From: Pyropia haitanensis
Taxonomy: Eukaryota; Rhodophyta; Bangiophyceae; Bangiales; Bangiaceae
Reading direction: 5' to 3'
Assembly: GCA_008729055.1 (NCBI GenBank)
Contig: SDUX01000005.1
Coordinates: forward strand, 2,873,018 to 2,937,017
DNA: 64,000 bases
In this document: positions 54,439 to 64,000 of the stretch, one piece after another
Layout: each line of letters begins with the position of its first letter
Numbering within the stretch: the stretch's first letter is position 1
The notes under the pieces: generated by a model
Seen by the model: only the letters and a program-made list of their open reading frames with translations
What the model was told of the DNA's origin: nothing
The model's database searches: none
Program-made: the position numbers and the translations under genes

Positions 54439-56418
54439 CTAGTAGTACTCGTCAAACGCAGCGGCCGCCCGCCCCCCCGACTCGCTGTCCACAATTTCGG
54501 ACGGGTCCACCGGTCGGAGTAGGTTGAGCTCCCGCAGCCGCCGCTCCTGGTAGTACTCGAGCGAGTCGAGCGTCTCGCGCTCACGGGTGAAGTAGGCGGC
54601 GCATGCGCGCAGAGCGGCGGTTTCCACCGCCACCAGCCGTCGCGCCAGTGCCGCCCGCCGGGTGGTGGTGGCGCCGCCCACCGCGTCGCTGGCGCCGCCG
54701 TCACCGTCGCTGTCGCCGTCGCCGTCGCCGTCGCCGTCGCCACCCGGTGCGCCGGTGTAGCCGTCGAGGGCGGCCGCGCAGGCGGCGAGGATGGCGTCAA
54801 TGGCGGCCGCCTCGTTCTCCTCGCTGACGGGGTACGCCATAAAGCCCCACACCTCGGCGCGGAAGACCGCCTCGAGGAGGAACACGTCGCCGCCGCCGAG
54901 CATGACCAGGCGGAGGAAGGGCATCAGGTCCGGGGGGGGCGTCCAGCTGTCGCGGCTCCACGACGCGGACCCACCGCCGCCGTCCGCGTCGTCATCGCCG
55001 TCGGCCGCCGCGTCGGCGTCGTCGTCCGTGTCCGCCCCCGCGGGGGCGGCGGCCAGCGGAAACAGCCGCACCTCCCCATCCTCGTCCTCGTCGCCGCCCG
55101 CCGCCTCCCCCGGGTAGGCGTACGTCTCGAGGATGTCCACCTTGTCGTCGTACTGGCTATCCTCGGGGGACAGCCCAAACGAGAGGCCCACCACCCCCCC
55201 CGCGTCCGCGTCGGTGGCCGCGGTGGCTGGCGCGGCGGCCACCACCCCCGCCTCGAGGAAGTAGTCGCGGAAGGAGCGCCCCTCTGCTGCCGCCGCCGCG
55301 GTCACCCCCGACACCGTCGCGCCGGCGCGGATGCCGCCGACGGGCGCGGTCAGCTGCACCACCTTGGTCCGCCCAAACAGCCCCGTGCCCACAATCTCCA
55401 CCGCCCCCGGCGACGCGTCCCCCCCCTCCCCCCCTCCACCACCCGCCGCCACCACCGCCGTCGCGAGGTCAATCGCCGGCGCTAGCACCAGCGGGTAGTC
55501 TGGCAAGGTGAGCCCCCGCTCCACCACCACCGCCGCCGACCACGCGTACGCGTCGGCGGTGTACACGTCGGCGGGAAACGCGTGCCGGGCGGACGCGAGC
55601 ACCTCCGCGTCGAGGGCGGCCCACTCGGCGGCAACCTCCGCCTTCATCCGCGCCGCGGCGGCGCCGAGCGCCGACCCCGCCAGGCGGCCCAGCTCCGCGT
55701 CCCCCCACAGCAGCGGCACGTCCAGGGCGGCCGCGGCGGGGAGGCCCGCTACGTACGCCGCCGCGACGGGGTCGACCGCCGCCGGGTTGGCGCGCGCGTG
55801 GATAAGCGCCAACGACAGCAGCGCGTAGTCGTCGAGGAGGGGCGAGTCCGGCAGCGGCGGCAGCGCCGCAGCGGCCGTCTCGGGCGTCCACAGGCACGCT
55901 AGCGGCAGCTGCAGCAGTGCCGTCCGGCCGGCGCCGCCAATCGCAGACGACGCGGCTAGCACTGCTCGGCCAGGGGCGACGGGGGAGGGCGCCACCGTCA
56001 GGGTGGGGGAAGCAGTGCCGCCGGCAGCGGCGATGGCGGCCAGCAGCTCCGTCGCGGCGGCGGTGGCCGCGGTGGCCGCCGCGCCCGTGGCGCCGGTGGC
56101 GGCCATGGCGGGCGGCGACACAGACCGGGTGGGCGGCGGGGGCGGCGCACCGCCGCCGGCGCCACCGCCGGCGCCGCCACCCGCCGTCCGCCGCAGGCCA
56201 GCGCCAGCCGTCGCCCACCCCGGTGCGCAGCGACGGTGGGCCGGCGCCCACGCAGACCGCCACGCTGGGTCGCCGCCGGCGGCCGCAGGCGCGGCGCCTC
56301 TGCCAGCACGGGCGGCAGGCCACGCGCGGGTGGGGGGGGTGGGGGCGGCAGCAAACGCGGCCGCCGTGGGTGAAGGGGTACGCCCCATGTCGCCGGCGCT
56401 GGGGGGGACGGCCGCCAA
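54439..56418 (-). CDS. SET-domain protein of the Rubisco large-subunit methyltransferase type, plastid-targeted
   Basis: The start at 56388 or 56418 gives an Ala/Arg/Pro-rich transit-peptide-like leader. The SET region shows LLQLPLACLWTPETAA, DDYALLSLALIHARANP, VPLLWGDAELGRLAGSAL, DVYTADAYAWSAAVVVERGL and DYPLVLAPAIDLATA. In active SET proteins of this family the last motif reads L-V-P-x-A-D-x-x-N-H; the Asn-His is not present here, and the usual catalytic Tyr after the 'G-E-x-x-x-Y/S-Y' strand is unclear. The C-terminal Rubis-subs-bind domain is well kept: FLRLVMLGGGDVFLLEAVF, then AYPVSEENEAAAIDAIL, then LDSLEYYQERRLRELNLL. Between them is an Asp-rich linker. Probably a methyltransferase of plastid proteins or an inactive relative. 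Single exon. Confidence 0.7.
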   Translation of the reverse strand: MAAVPPSAGDMGRTPSPTAAAFAAAPTPPTRAWPAARAGRGAAPAAAGGDPAWRSAWAPAHRRCAPGWATAGAGLRRTAGGGAGGGAGGGAPPPPPTRSVSPPAMAATGATGAAATAATAAATELLAAIAAAGGTASPTLTVAPSPVAPGRAVLAASSAIGGAGRTALLQLPLACLWTPETAAAALPPLPDSPLLDDYALLSLALIHARANPAAVDPVAAAYVAGLPAAAALDVPLLWGDAELGRLAGSALGAAAARMKAEVAAEWAALDAEVLASARHAFPADVYTADAYAWSAAVVVERGLTLPDYPLVLAPAIDLATAVVAAGGGGGEGGDASPGAVEIVGTGLFGRTKVVQLTAPVGGIRAGATVSGVTAAAAAEGRSFRDYFLEAGVVAAAPATAATDADAGGVVGLSFGLSPEDSQYDDKVDILETYAYPGEAAGGDEDEDGEVRLFPLAAAPAGADTDDDADAAADGDDDADGGGGSASWSRDSWTPPPDLMPFLRLVMLGGGDVFLLEAVFRAEVWGFMAYPVSEENEAAAIDAILAACAAALDGYTGAPGGDGDGDGDGDSDGDGGASDAVGGATTTRRAALARRLVAVETAALRACAAYFTRERETLDSLEYYQERRLRELNLLRPVDPSEIVDSESGGRAAAAFDEYY

Positions 56419-57184
56419 GACAACAAAGACTATCTATCTGGTCTATGGAGAATGCGGGGGGGTGGTGAAGCGAGTCGGGGGGGGGGGGGGGCGGGGGCGG
56501 TACAGAGAACAGAGCGCCACTGGGCGGGGAGGATGGTCGCGGCAAGGGCACGGGGAAGAGGTGCGGGACCACGTTGGCCCCGCGGCCGCGATGCATCGCC
56601 GACGCCTCCAGCCCTCCTTTCCTCCCCGACAAAGTGGGAGCTCTCCCTTCCTGCCAGCAAAAAGCTCAAGACGCCCCAGTCCGCCAACCACAAGCCTGCA
56701 ATCCCCCAGCCATCATGGCCAATTGACAGAGTGGTCCCCCCCGTGCCGCACCACTCCTTTGATCCTGGCCTTCTCGGGGTCCATGGTCATGGCCACGTGT
56801 ACCCCACGTGCATAGGACCAGGCGCTTCATCCCTCTACAGGGTTTCCCCTCTACGATGGCATCGGCGGCGGCAGGGAGCCGGTACACGGGACTGCGGTAG
56901 GAGGAAAGAGGCGTGTTGCGCAGCGCCATGGACGCGTGTGGGGCCCCCCGCTGTTATCTTCTGCATCACGATAGTACGATCGTGTCCGTCAAAGGGCGGC
57001 GGATGCCGATACTCGCCGAAGAGGACTCGCACTCAATGGCCATACAGTGGCCGGCGACCATGCGAGCGTGTGCGCGTGTACGACGGTGGTGGCGGTGCCG
57101 TGCAGTACCCACTGGGACGCGGGGGAGCGGGGAGCACGACGGAGGTGGATTTAATTTATTCAACGAGCGGCACGCCCCCCCCCG
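56419..57184. other. 5' region of the SET gene and 3' region of the C2 gene
   Basis: ORFs across 56452-57273 on the plus strand have no recognisable domain. The stretch contains G13 and short AT-rich parts near the C2 gene's stop. Confidence 0.4.
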
Positions 57185-58651
57185 TCACGGGGTCTTGCCT
57201 TGCACCATTTCCGCGACGGCGGCCACGTCGCGCGCCGACTCGAGGCGCTTGGCGCGGCTGCCCATGTAGCTGATGCCGCGGGGCATCACCTTGGGCATGT
57301 CCTTGGGCGTCTTTTGGTTCTCCTTGCCGTCCCCATCGTCGGCGTCGCTGTCGCCTGGTGGGTCCTCCCCGTCGTCGTCGTCGCCACTGTCCGCCGCCAT
57401 CTCCTCCTCCTCCTCCACCCCAATCACCCGCTTGCGGCCGTACGCGTCGCGATCCACCCAGTTGTCCATCCAGTTTGGGTCCACGCCGCCAAACGCAGAG
57501 CGGCGGCCCCACACAAAGCTGCTTGCGTGGAGGATAAAGACCGAGCTGAGGCCGCCCTTGCGGCTGGCCAGCCCCAGTTTGAGCGTATCCAGCGACACGA
57601 CGCCGCGCTTGAGGCCGCTCAGCGGGACGGGCACCATGAACAGCTTGCCCCCTGGCCGCGCAAACTTAAACGCCGACGCGGACGTTTGGACAAAGCCGAG
57701 CGGCACGTGGCCGCCGGTCGCCACGTCCCCATAGTGGAAAAACTCAAACCGGAGCCCCCGGTTCTCGTTGTTCCCGTACAGCCGCTCGGCCGACAGCGAC
57801 GCGCACTCCCAGCTCGTCGCCGACAGGCCGTCGCGGGCGGCACACGAAATCACCTCGGACCGGTAGACGGGCGTCCAGTCCTCGTCGGCCACGCCATTGA
57901 CAATGGCGCGGTAGAGGACGTAAAAGACCTTGCGGCCGGGCGGGAGGCACGCCACCGCCGCCGCGGAGGCGGCCTTGGCGTCCACGGCGCCGCCGCCCAT
58001 GGAGCCGCGGCTGATGCGTTTCGACGCGCGGCGGGAGCGACCGGGGGGCTCCCGCCCTCCCCTGCCCGTCGCGCCAGGCGCAACGGGCAGGCTGGCGCGG
58101 CGGCCCTTGCGTGGCCGGGGTGGCGGCGCGTCGGTCAGCTCGGGCCCGTGGAGCCCCGTCGGCCCCGCCGCGTCCGCGTCGGCCGTGATGCCGAGGGTAA
58201 TGTTAAACATATGCGGCGGGGAGACGCGGTTGATAACCTCCCCACACAGAATGAGGCAGCCGAGGCGCTCGTCCACCTTGCCCGTCTTGTCCCGGAGCAC
58301 CCGCTCAATGACGCCGTCGCGCTTGTCCAGGATGCGGTCCAGCGTAAAGTCCGCGCCGCCGAGCCGCGGGTGCTTGGACAGCTCCGGGCCCTTGCGCCCG
58401 TCGTACGACGCGACGGCCACCTTGTACGCGCGGCCCGCGTCCGACGCGTCGCGCAGGGGGAGCTCAAACGAGGTGACCCACGCGGGGTTGGCATCCTGGT
58501 ACACAATCTCCGTCCGCGCCACCTCCTCCCAGTGGCCGGGGGAGGAGGGTGTGAGGAGCGCCGCAAACGGGTCGAGCAGCCGGCCGCGCAGGCCAAACGC
58601 CGCCACCTTGACCTCCACGTACCGCGAGGAGGTGCTACTCCACCAGGCCAT
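57185..58651 (-). CDS. copine-like tandem C2-domain protein without a vWA domain
   Basis: The start at 58651 gives MAWWSSTSSRYVEVKVAAFG. C2A runs about 10-150: LRGRLLDPFAALLTPSSPGH, WEEVARTEIVYQDANPAWVT, then YKVAVASYDGRKG. The W-x-E-V-x-R-T-E-V/I-x-x-x-x-N-P-x-W/Y pattern is that of copine C2 domains. A basic Pro/Arg/Ser linker (PRKGRRASLPV, SRRASKRISRGS) could be phosphorylated. C2B runs about 280-400: VFYVLYRAIVNGVADEDWTP, VYRSEVISC, RLYGNNENRGLRFEFFHYG. Copines continue with a vWA domain. This protein instead has about 90 residues with an acidic run (VEEEEEMAADSGDDDDGED) and a basic C-terminus. Calcium-dependent membrane binding is plausible, but the Ca-binding aspartates were not verified. 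Single exon. Confidence 0.7.
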   Translation of the reverse strand: MAWWSSTSSRYVEVKVAAFGLRGRLLDPFAALLTPSSPGHWEEVARTEIVYQDANPAWVTSFELPLRDASDAGRAYKVAVASYDGRKGPELSKHPRLGGADFTLDRILDKRDGVIERVLRDKTGKVDERLGCLILCGEVINRVSPPHMFNITLGITADADAAGPTGLHGPELTDAPPPRPRKGRRASLPVAPGATGRGGREPPGRSRRASKRISRGSMGGGAVDAKAASAAAVACLPPGRKVFYVLYRAIVNGVADEDWTPVYRSEVISCAARDGLSATSWECASLSAERLYGNNENRGLRFEFFHYGDVATGGHVPLGFVQTSASAFKFARPGGKLFMVPVPLSGLKRGVVSLDTLKLGLASRKGGLSSVFILHASSFVWGRRSAFGGVDPNWMDNWVDRDAYGRKRVIGVEEEEEMAADSGDDDDGEDPPGDSDADDGDGKENQKTPKDMPKVMPRGISYMGSRAKRLESARDVAAVAEMVQGKTP

Positions 58652-60152
58652 GACGGTGGCGGGGGGGGGGGGGAATGCCGGAGGCGAGAGGTAGCCGGTC
58701 GGCGGCGGCTGCGGCGGCGGCGGCGCGGGATGGGAGGAGAGGGGGGGGGGGGGGGGGGGGGGGGGGAAGGGGGAAGAGAGGAAGGTGGGATGGGCAGCCA
58801 CGCCGCGCCGCAGCACCTCTCCCAGATGACGTGCCGGGTGCCACGCGGCGCGGCCGGGACGGGGGCAGGCGGCGGCGCGGTCGTCCGCGACGGCGTCGCA
58901 GTGCGGGCGGAAAGTACCGCTGTCGGCGGCGGGTGCACGCGCGGCGTCCCGCTGCTGTGGCGGCCGCGCTCGCGGCGCGCCGCGTCGTCTCCCACACCAA
59001 CCCCGTCAGCGTGCGCGGCCGCGGCAGTCACTCGCCGCCGCTCGCCGGCGGGCGGCCTCCCACCCCCACCCCCACCCCCCGGCGTCCGCACGACCCCCCT
59101 TGCGCCGACGCCAAGGCAAGCGGCCGCCCCACCCGAGTGCGCGGACGACGCGCGCTCGCGCGGTGAGCCGCGGCGGTGGGGGAGGGGGGGGGGGGGGGGA
59201 GCGGGCCACTCGGCGGCGCGCGCGGCGGGCGGCGCCTCGGCCCCCCCCGCGTCGTCCCCCCCCCGCTTCCGCCCTCCCCCCCCCCTCCCCACCTGTCCAG
59301 GCGGCAGCCGCTGCCGACACGGCAAAGGGGCCGCGCCGAACCGGAAAAAAAGGGCCGCGCCGGCGCGGCGCGGCGCGGCGGCGGAAACGCGCAGCGGGTG
59401 TCGCGGGTTGGTGGGGAAGGGCAGGGGTGGGGGCGGACGGGGGGGGGGGGGGGGGGGCAGAGTTTGGGGGGGGGGGGGTGAAGGGGGGGTGGGTCAGGTG
59501 ACAGCCGCGGCCGCCGTGGCCACCGGCCGCAACGTGCGTGCCTACCCGCCCGGCGCGGGTGTGGGAGGTGGGGAGGTGGTGGCGGAGGGGGGTTGGTGGG
59601 GCGTCGCCGCCGCGCCGCGCCACGGGGCGGGGCGCCACTGGTGGGCATCCCCCCGCTGGTGGCGGCAGCCCGGCTAGCCGGCCGCCCTCACGCAAGGCGC
59701 GCGTGTCTGCTCGCCGCGCATGAAAGGCGGGTGCCACGAATGGCGGGGGGGTCCGAGGGGGAGAGAGAGCGACGGCGGCGGGGGGGGGGGGGGGGGGGGG
59801 GGGGGGAGGGGGGACGCGCGGGACAACCCCGTTGGGCGCCCCGCCGCCGTCGTTGCCGCCGCCGCCGCTGTCGCCGCGCGTTGGCTGTAGCGGCTTTGGC
59901 GACGGCAAAGCGCCGGTTCTCCGTCGGCCGGGCCGTCGCGGGCTGGAGGGGCGAGGGGGACGACGATGGCCGGGGGGGTGGGGGGGGGGGCCACCACGGC
60001 CTGCAGCCGGCGTGACGGGCGTGCCGCGCGCCGGGGAGACACTTTTAGCGGGGCGGAGGAAGGCGTGGGGGGGCCTCTGCCTCACCCGGGAGCGCGGGGG
60101 GGGGGGGGGAGGGGGCACTCCCGCCCGCGCAAAGCGGCAGCCACTGGCGGCG
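58652..60152. other. GC-rich spacer
   Basis: Runs of G up to 20 (58741-58767, 59780-59805) and low-complexity ORFs on both strands. No domain recognised. Confidence 0.45.
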
Positions 60153-60157
60153 GTCGA

Positions 60158-60665
60158 TGTAGACGCTATGGGTCAGATCCGTGGTCTTGCGCACGGGGTC
60201 GATTCGGCCGTTCCCCGTGTCTGCGTGCGTGAAGCGCCGTCGAGCGTGCGTTCACCAAACAAGCAGAAGTTCATACGAGTGACGAAGACAAGACGACCGA
60301 ACAGGAGCGGGCCGACCGCCTGCGGCGGAGCGCCGGACCGCCCTAAAGACCGCACCCCTCTCCACACACTGGCCCCCCCCCCCCTCTCGCGCGCGCCCGT
60401 GCGGTCGCGCGCCGATGCCCGTCTGCGGTACCGCAGAGCGGTTGGCATGAGGCCCGACACTGTCGCGAGAGGAGCCATCCGCCGGGTGCCACGGGGCGTC
60501 CGGGTACCGGACGTCCCCATGTCGCTCGGCCCATCGAGGGGACTGTCACCCCCAGTGGCCGACCACACCAGCGGTCATCCCGCTCGCCCAGCGCGGATGT
60601 CACCCATATCTCCCGGCGCGGTCACCGCCCGGAATGTGACGGTCGTCACTACCGCAGGTTTCACA
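60158..60665 (-). repeat. 3' LTR (508 bp)
   Basis: Same as 62942-63450 as far as read, except for C12 instead of C13 at 60373-60384. Confidence 0.9.
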
Positions 60666-61794
60666 CTCCCCGGCCTCCCGTGGTCGGACACGGGGGGTCC
60701 ACAGAGGGGCGGACGACCCACTGGGCCACAGGGGTGGCGTCGACCCCCGTCCTCAACAAGCAGTCAAGTGCACTTCCGCACTTGAGCTTTGTCATGGCGT
60801 CCGCCATGTTGTTCTCCGTCGTCACTAGGCCAAGGTAGGAGATCTCGTGCCGGTTGTAGGACTCGCGGAGCGCCGCGATGTCGATCATCAGCCGCTTCTC
60901 CGTTGGGTGAGTGGCGCGCGTGATGACATCGAACGCCTGCTTGGAGTCGGTGAACAAGTTGAGTGGGACGCGGCGCCGGTAAAGCATCTCCAGGTCATAC
61001 CTCAGCGTGAATGCCTCGTCCATGGCGGCGGCTAGCGCGTAGACCTCCGCAGCCATGGCCGATCGAACTACGCGCTTGCATTTCCGGCTGCCGTAGCTCA
61101 GGACGTGGCTGCGCCCAGATGCATCACACAACAGGATAACGAAGCCGAGTTGAGACGACAAGTCCGCGTTACCGGCAAAGGAGGCGTCCGCGTACACCCT
61201 TAGGCGAAGTGTCTGGCGGTCCAGCATCGGGTAGTACAGCGCCAGGTCCCTACCCGTTTTGGCCTTCTTAATGAGCGCGTTCAACGAGCGGGTTGAGTTG
61301 GAGTCAAACTCCCGCTCACTCACCTGTGCGATCTTATTGACCGCACAGCCCAGGTCCGGTCGCGTGTGCGCCAACCAGGCGGCGCTAGCTCGTGTGGAAG
61401 AAAATGCCTTAAAAGTGGCTTCCCTCGGCAGCGGGGCGAGGCGGTCAGCGTAGACCGGCTGGCTGAGACTAAACACACGTGGGGGGCCCGCTGCCGTCGA
61501 AACAGTGACGCCAACGAACTCGGCCTTGTCATACAAGCGCTTCTTGGCCTCAAATCTTCGCAGGGTCAGTTCTGTCTCCTTCTGGAAGCTCTCGTCGCCC
61601 GCCATCAAAATGTCATCCACGTACGCCGCCAGCAGGCCGAGGATGTCGCCGTCAGCACCCCGCTTGACGTACATGGCTGGGTCCGACGTGAGGGGCGCCA
61701 TGAGAAGGTCCTTTTCGACGTGGCCCGTCAGAGTTGCATGGCGCCGGATAACTCGGCATACATTTTCTGGAAGGATGTCGCCTCTGACTCGCAC
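60666..61794 (-). pseudogene. copia pol remnant: reverse transcriptase C-terminal part and RNase H
   Basis: The first recognisable block reads DPAMYVKRGADGDILGLL followed by AAYVDDILMAG, the Y-V-D-D of copia reverse transcriptases. Then TRPDLGCAVNKIAQVS, and RNase H: LRVYADASFAGNADLSSQLG, VRSAMAAEVYALAAAMDEAF, NLFTDSKQAFDVI and TTENNMADAMTKLKCGSALD. About 35 residues before the first block are not pol-like and mark the deletion junction. The frame is open to its stop (about 60661), just inside the LTR. Confidence 0.85.
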
Positions 61795-62747
61795 CGGTTG
61801 ATCACCGGCTCCGCCCAGGCGACGCCGACCAGTGCGTGCCGCAAAAAATCCTTCTTGTGGCGATCAGACCGGTAAGCCAACGGCAGGAGGGGCGCCTTGC
61901 GGGAGATAATCTTGTAGAGCTCCCGGACGGCCTGCAACTCCGTCCGGCCCTGCTTGACGTAGGTAGTCCAACGCAGGAGGGATAGCTCGTTGTGGATCTG
62001 TGTCTGGGTGATCTCCGGGTTAAACTGCTCGGTGATCAGTTGGACCGCCTCAGAAAACGTGACGACGCAGCCGTGTACGTGCTCGTCGTAGAAGCGCTTG
62101 GCCTCCCCGGCGAGCATAAGAAACATCAGCTCCAGACGCTGCTCCTGGGTAGCACCGAGACATCGGGTCAGCTGCTGGTAGGTGGCGACGTGCTCATGGA
62201 AGGCCTCGCCATCCAAACCCGAGAACTTCTTGGAATCATCTCGGTAGCGGGAGTTAAGCTGGTGGCAAAGGGCGCGAGTCGTCGGGGCGCCGTAGTCTCC
62301 GCCAGCCGGGTTGGCGGCTACCGCGGCGGCGGCGGCGGCGGGGGCAGGGCGCCGTGCGCGTAGGACCGCCTTGGCGAGCTCGTTCGCCAGATTCTTGTCG
62401 TCCTGATCCTCGTACAGGTACTCAGCGACGATGTGGAGCACGCGCCGAGAGGGGTGCTGTCCCATCGGAACGCCGCGGTTGACTAACCAGTTGCGCAGAT
62501 CCCTGTAGAGCGTTGGCATGGCCAGGAGCTCATCATGGAAAAGGACCTCGGGCGGGAGCGCGTCCACGACCATCTCCTGCACCTCTTTGCCGGTGGTGGT
62601 CGGCGTGATATCCTCCTCAATGCGACGAATGGTCACAACGAAGCCGCGCTGGGCGACGGTCAGGTCAGCCAAGCTGACGTTGGGGAGGAACATGCGCTGT
62701 GGTAGCGGGGGAATCGCTGGCGGGAGAGAAGGGGCGTCGTCCGGCAT
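61728..62747 (-). CDS. copia gag-like polyprotein N-terminus
   Basis: The start at 62747 (MPDDAPSLPPAIPPLPQRMF) follows the 5' LTR by about 195 bp. The central part, GEAFHEHVATYQQLTRCLGA, LMFLMLAGEAKRFYDEH, EAVQLITEQFNPEITQTQIH, NELSLLRW, has the helical layout of retrotransposon gag (UBN2/Retrotrans_gag type): D/E-A-F...Q...A/F...L, then L-x-G-x-A-x-x-x-Y/F. There is no CCHC zinc knuckle; the frame ends AELSGAMQL at the deletion junction. Confidence 0.75.
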   Translation of the reverse strand: MPDDAPSLPPAIPPLPQRMFLPNVSLADLTVAQRGFVVTIRRIEEDITPTTTGKEVQEMVVDALPPEVLFHDELLAMPTLYRDLRNWLVNRGVPMGQHPSRRVLHIVAEYLYEDQDDKNLANELAKAVLRARRPAPAAAAAAVAANPAGGDYGAPTTRALCHQLNSRYRDDSKKFSGLDGEAFHEHVATYQQLTRCLGATQEQRLELMFLMLAGEAKRFYDEHVHGCVVTFSEAVQLITEQFNPEITQTQIHNELSLLRWTTYVKQGRTELQAVRELYKIISRKAPLLPLAYRSDRHKKDFLRHALVGVAWAEPVINRCESEATSFQKMYAELSGAMQL

Positions 62748-62941
62748 GGTGCTGCACAAGTCGGCACAGACACTACCGGAGGACCGATGGGGCAAACGTC
62801 AAGTCGGACGTTAGCCCGGAGAATCCTGTCAGGAGCACCGCGGTACCCAGGTGCCGTCAAGTGCCGTATCCGACAGGGAAGAAAAGTGACAGGTCCGTAC
62901 AACCACCGTGGCAAAAGCCCGATAGCAGTTGAATTCGCGAA

Positions 62942-63450
62942 TGTAGACGCTATGGGTCAGATCCGTGGTCTTGCGCACGGGGTCGATTCGGCCGTTCCCC
63001 GTGTCTGCGTGCGTGAAGCGCCGTCGAGCGTGCGTTCACCAAACAAGCAGAAGTTCATACGAGTGACGAAGACAAGACGACCGAACAGGAGCGGGCCGAC
63101 CGCCTGCGGCGGAGCGCCGGACCGCCCTAAAGACCGCACCCCTCTCCACACACTGGCCCCCCCCCCCCCTCTCGCGCGCGCCCGTGCGGTCGCGCGCCGA
63201 TGCCCGTCTGCGGTACCGCAGAGCGGTTGGCATGAGGCCCGACACTGTCGCGAGAGGAGCCATCCGCCGGGTGCCACGGGGCGTCCGGGTACCGGACGTC
63301 CCCATGTCGCTCGGCCCATCGAGGGGACTGTCACCCCCAGTGGCCGACCACACCAGCGGTCATCCCGCTCGCCCAGCGCGGATGTCACCCATATCTCCCG
63401 GCGCGGTCACCGCCCGGAATGTGACGGTCGTCACTACCGCAGGTTTCACA
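62942..63450 (-). repeat. 5' LTR (509 bp)
   Basis: Direct copy of 60158-60665; carries C13 where the other has C12. Confidence 0.9.
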
Positions 63451-63455
63451 GTCGA

Positions 63456-64000
63456 GGGGAAGCGCGGGACGACGGCTGCAGCCGAGCGGACCCGCGTCGC
63501 CCCTCACGTCCCCTCGGAAACGGCTGCCGGGGGGGTGGAGGTGCGCCGGCCAGTGGTGTGGAGTCCCCGGCCGCCCTCCCCCTCCCCGCCTCCTCTCTGG
63601 GAGGACAAAGAAGCAGCGCGTGGCGATGGGGGGGTCGGTCCCGTGGCGGGCCCACCGCCTCCCCCCCCCCCCCCCACCACCACCCGCCGCCGCTCCCGCC
63701 CTCGACCAGTCAGTCTGTCCTCTCCGCGCGCGGCCGCACGCAAAAAAAAGAAACAGGGGTGCGGCGCGCCCCTGGTTCTGGCCGGCCGCGACCATCGTCG
63801 TGGGGAGGTTCAAATGGACAAGTTGGGTGGCGGCCGAGACCCGCCGACGCGTCCAACGTTTGGGCTCAACGCTGGCAGAGCGCCCGCCCGCGCTGTTCAT
63901 CGGTGGCCCTGCCTAGGGCACACCCGCGCGGGGGGGGGGAGAGGGAGAGCGGAGTGGGGAGCGAGGGAGGGGCACCCTCGTGGGACTATCGTCGCTAGCC
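63456..64000. other. right flank, no gene recognised
   Basis: Begins directly after the target duplication. Contains C runs near 63660 and an A8 stretch near 63742. ORFs on both strands without a domain. Confidence 0.35.

Larger units (their letters stand above)
60153..63455 (-). mobile_element. internally deleted Ty1/copia LTR retrotransposon
   Basis: Two direct LTRs (60158-60665 and 62942-63450) are flanked by the same 5 bp, GTCGA (60153-60157 and 63451-63455), a perfect target duplication. On the minus strand each LTR begins TGTGAAACC and ends GTCTACA. The body of 2.3 kb encodes gag followed almost directly by the last third of pol (reverse transcriptase palm from YVDD on, and RNase H). 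Protease, integrase and the N-terminal half of the reverse transcriptase are missing. A purine-rich tract (GGGAGGCCGGGGAG) precedes the 3' LTR. The element could move only with help from an intact relative. Confidence 0.9.

Noticed and set aside
1..64000. CRISPR arrays, rRNA, bacterial operons
   Set aside because: None seen; spliced genes, LTR retrotransposon and chromatin proteins show a eukaryotic nuclear sequence.

Overview
The window looks like nuclear DNA of a very GC-rich, compact-gene photosynthetic eukaryote. A bangiophyte red alga of the Porphyra/Pyropia kind fits best. The grounds are: G+C mostly well above 60% with long runs of one base and GCC/CGG repeats; few, short GT-AG introns; Ala/Gly/Pro-rich tails on almost every protein; plastid-type proteins (a DUF3007 protein, a Rubisco-LSMT-like SET protein); a plant-style RING-ePHD-BRCT protein; a GT61 glycosyltransferase; and Ty1/copia and cut-and-paste transposons. 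The species is inference. No search could be run, and all family calls rest on motif recognition.

Layout. 1-8.5 kb is transposon-derived: a decayed three-exon transposase gene (724-2728) and a larger, nearly intact one (5384-8454). 8.8-11.1 kb holds two related non-autonomous DNA elements abutting at a shared CTAG. 11.7-12.1 kb carries half of an ARID domain. 14-15 kb is a DUF3007 plastid gene. 15.2-18.4 kb (minus) is a BCL7-domain protein. 20.0-23.7 kb (minus) is a BRCA1/BARD1-like gene with extra PHD fingers. 25.4-26.5 kb is an unassigned nuclear-looking protein. 28.4-30.3 kb is a bZIP-like factor. 31.3-32.5 kb (minus) is a secreted acyl-protein-thioesterase-like hydrolase. 34.0-35.8 kb (minus) is a secreted cell-surface-type protein. 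38.6-40.9 kb is a GT61 glycosyltransferase, and 41.1-49.3 kb (minus) a very large JmjN/JmjC protein. 50.2-52.3 kb is a terminal-inverted-repeat element holding an OTU-like fragment and a nested piece of the 5-8 kb transposon. 52.9-54.1 kb is a magnesium-dependent phosphatase (MDP-1). 54.4-56.4 kb (minus) is a SET/Rubisco-LSMT-like protein. 57.2-58.7 kb (minus) is a copine-like tandem-C2 protein. 60.2-63.5 kb (minus) is an internally deleted copia element with near-identical LTRs and a perfect target duplication.

How the genes relate. There is no operon logic; genes lie on both strands with kilobase spacers. Several look chromatin-related (ARID, BCL7, RING/PHD/BRCT, JmjC). ARID and BCL7 proteins can both be SWI/SNF subunits, but one locus does not establish a functional cluster.

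Caution. At least five genes change reading frame exactly at G or C runs, and the two copia LTRs differ only by one C in such a run. Base-count errors in the assembly are the likeliest cause. Several CDS below are therefore given as spans containing one or more unexplained frame breaks.
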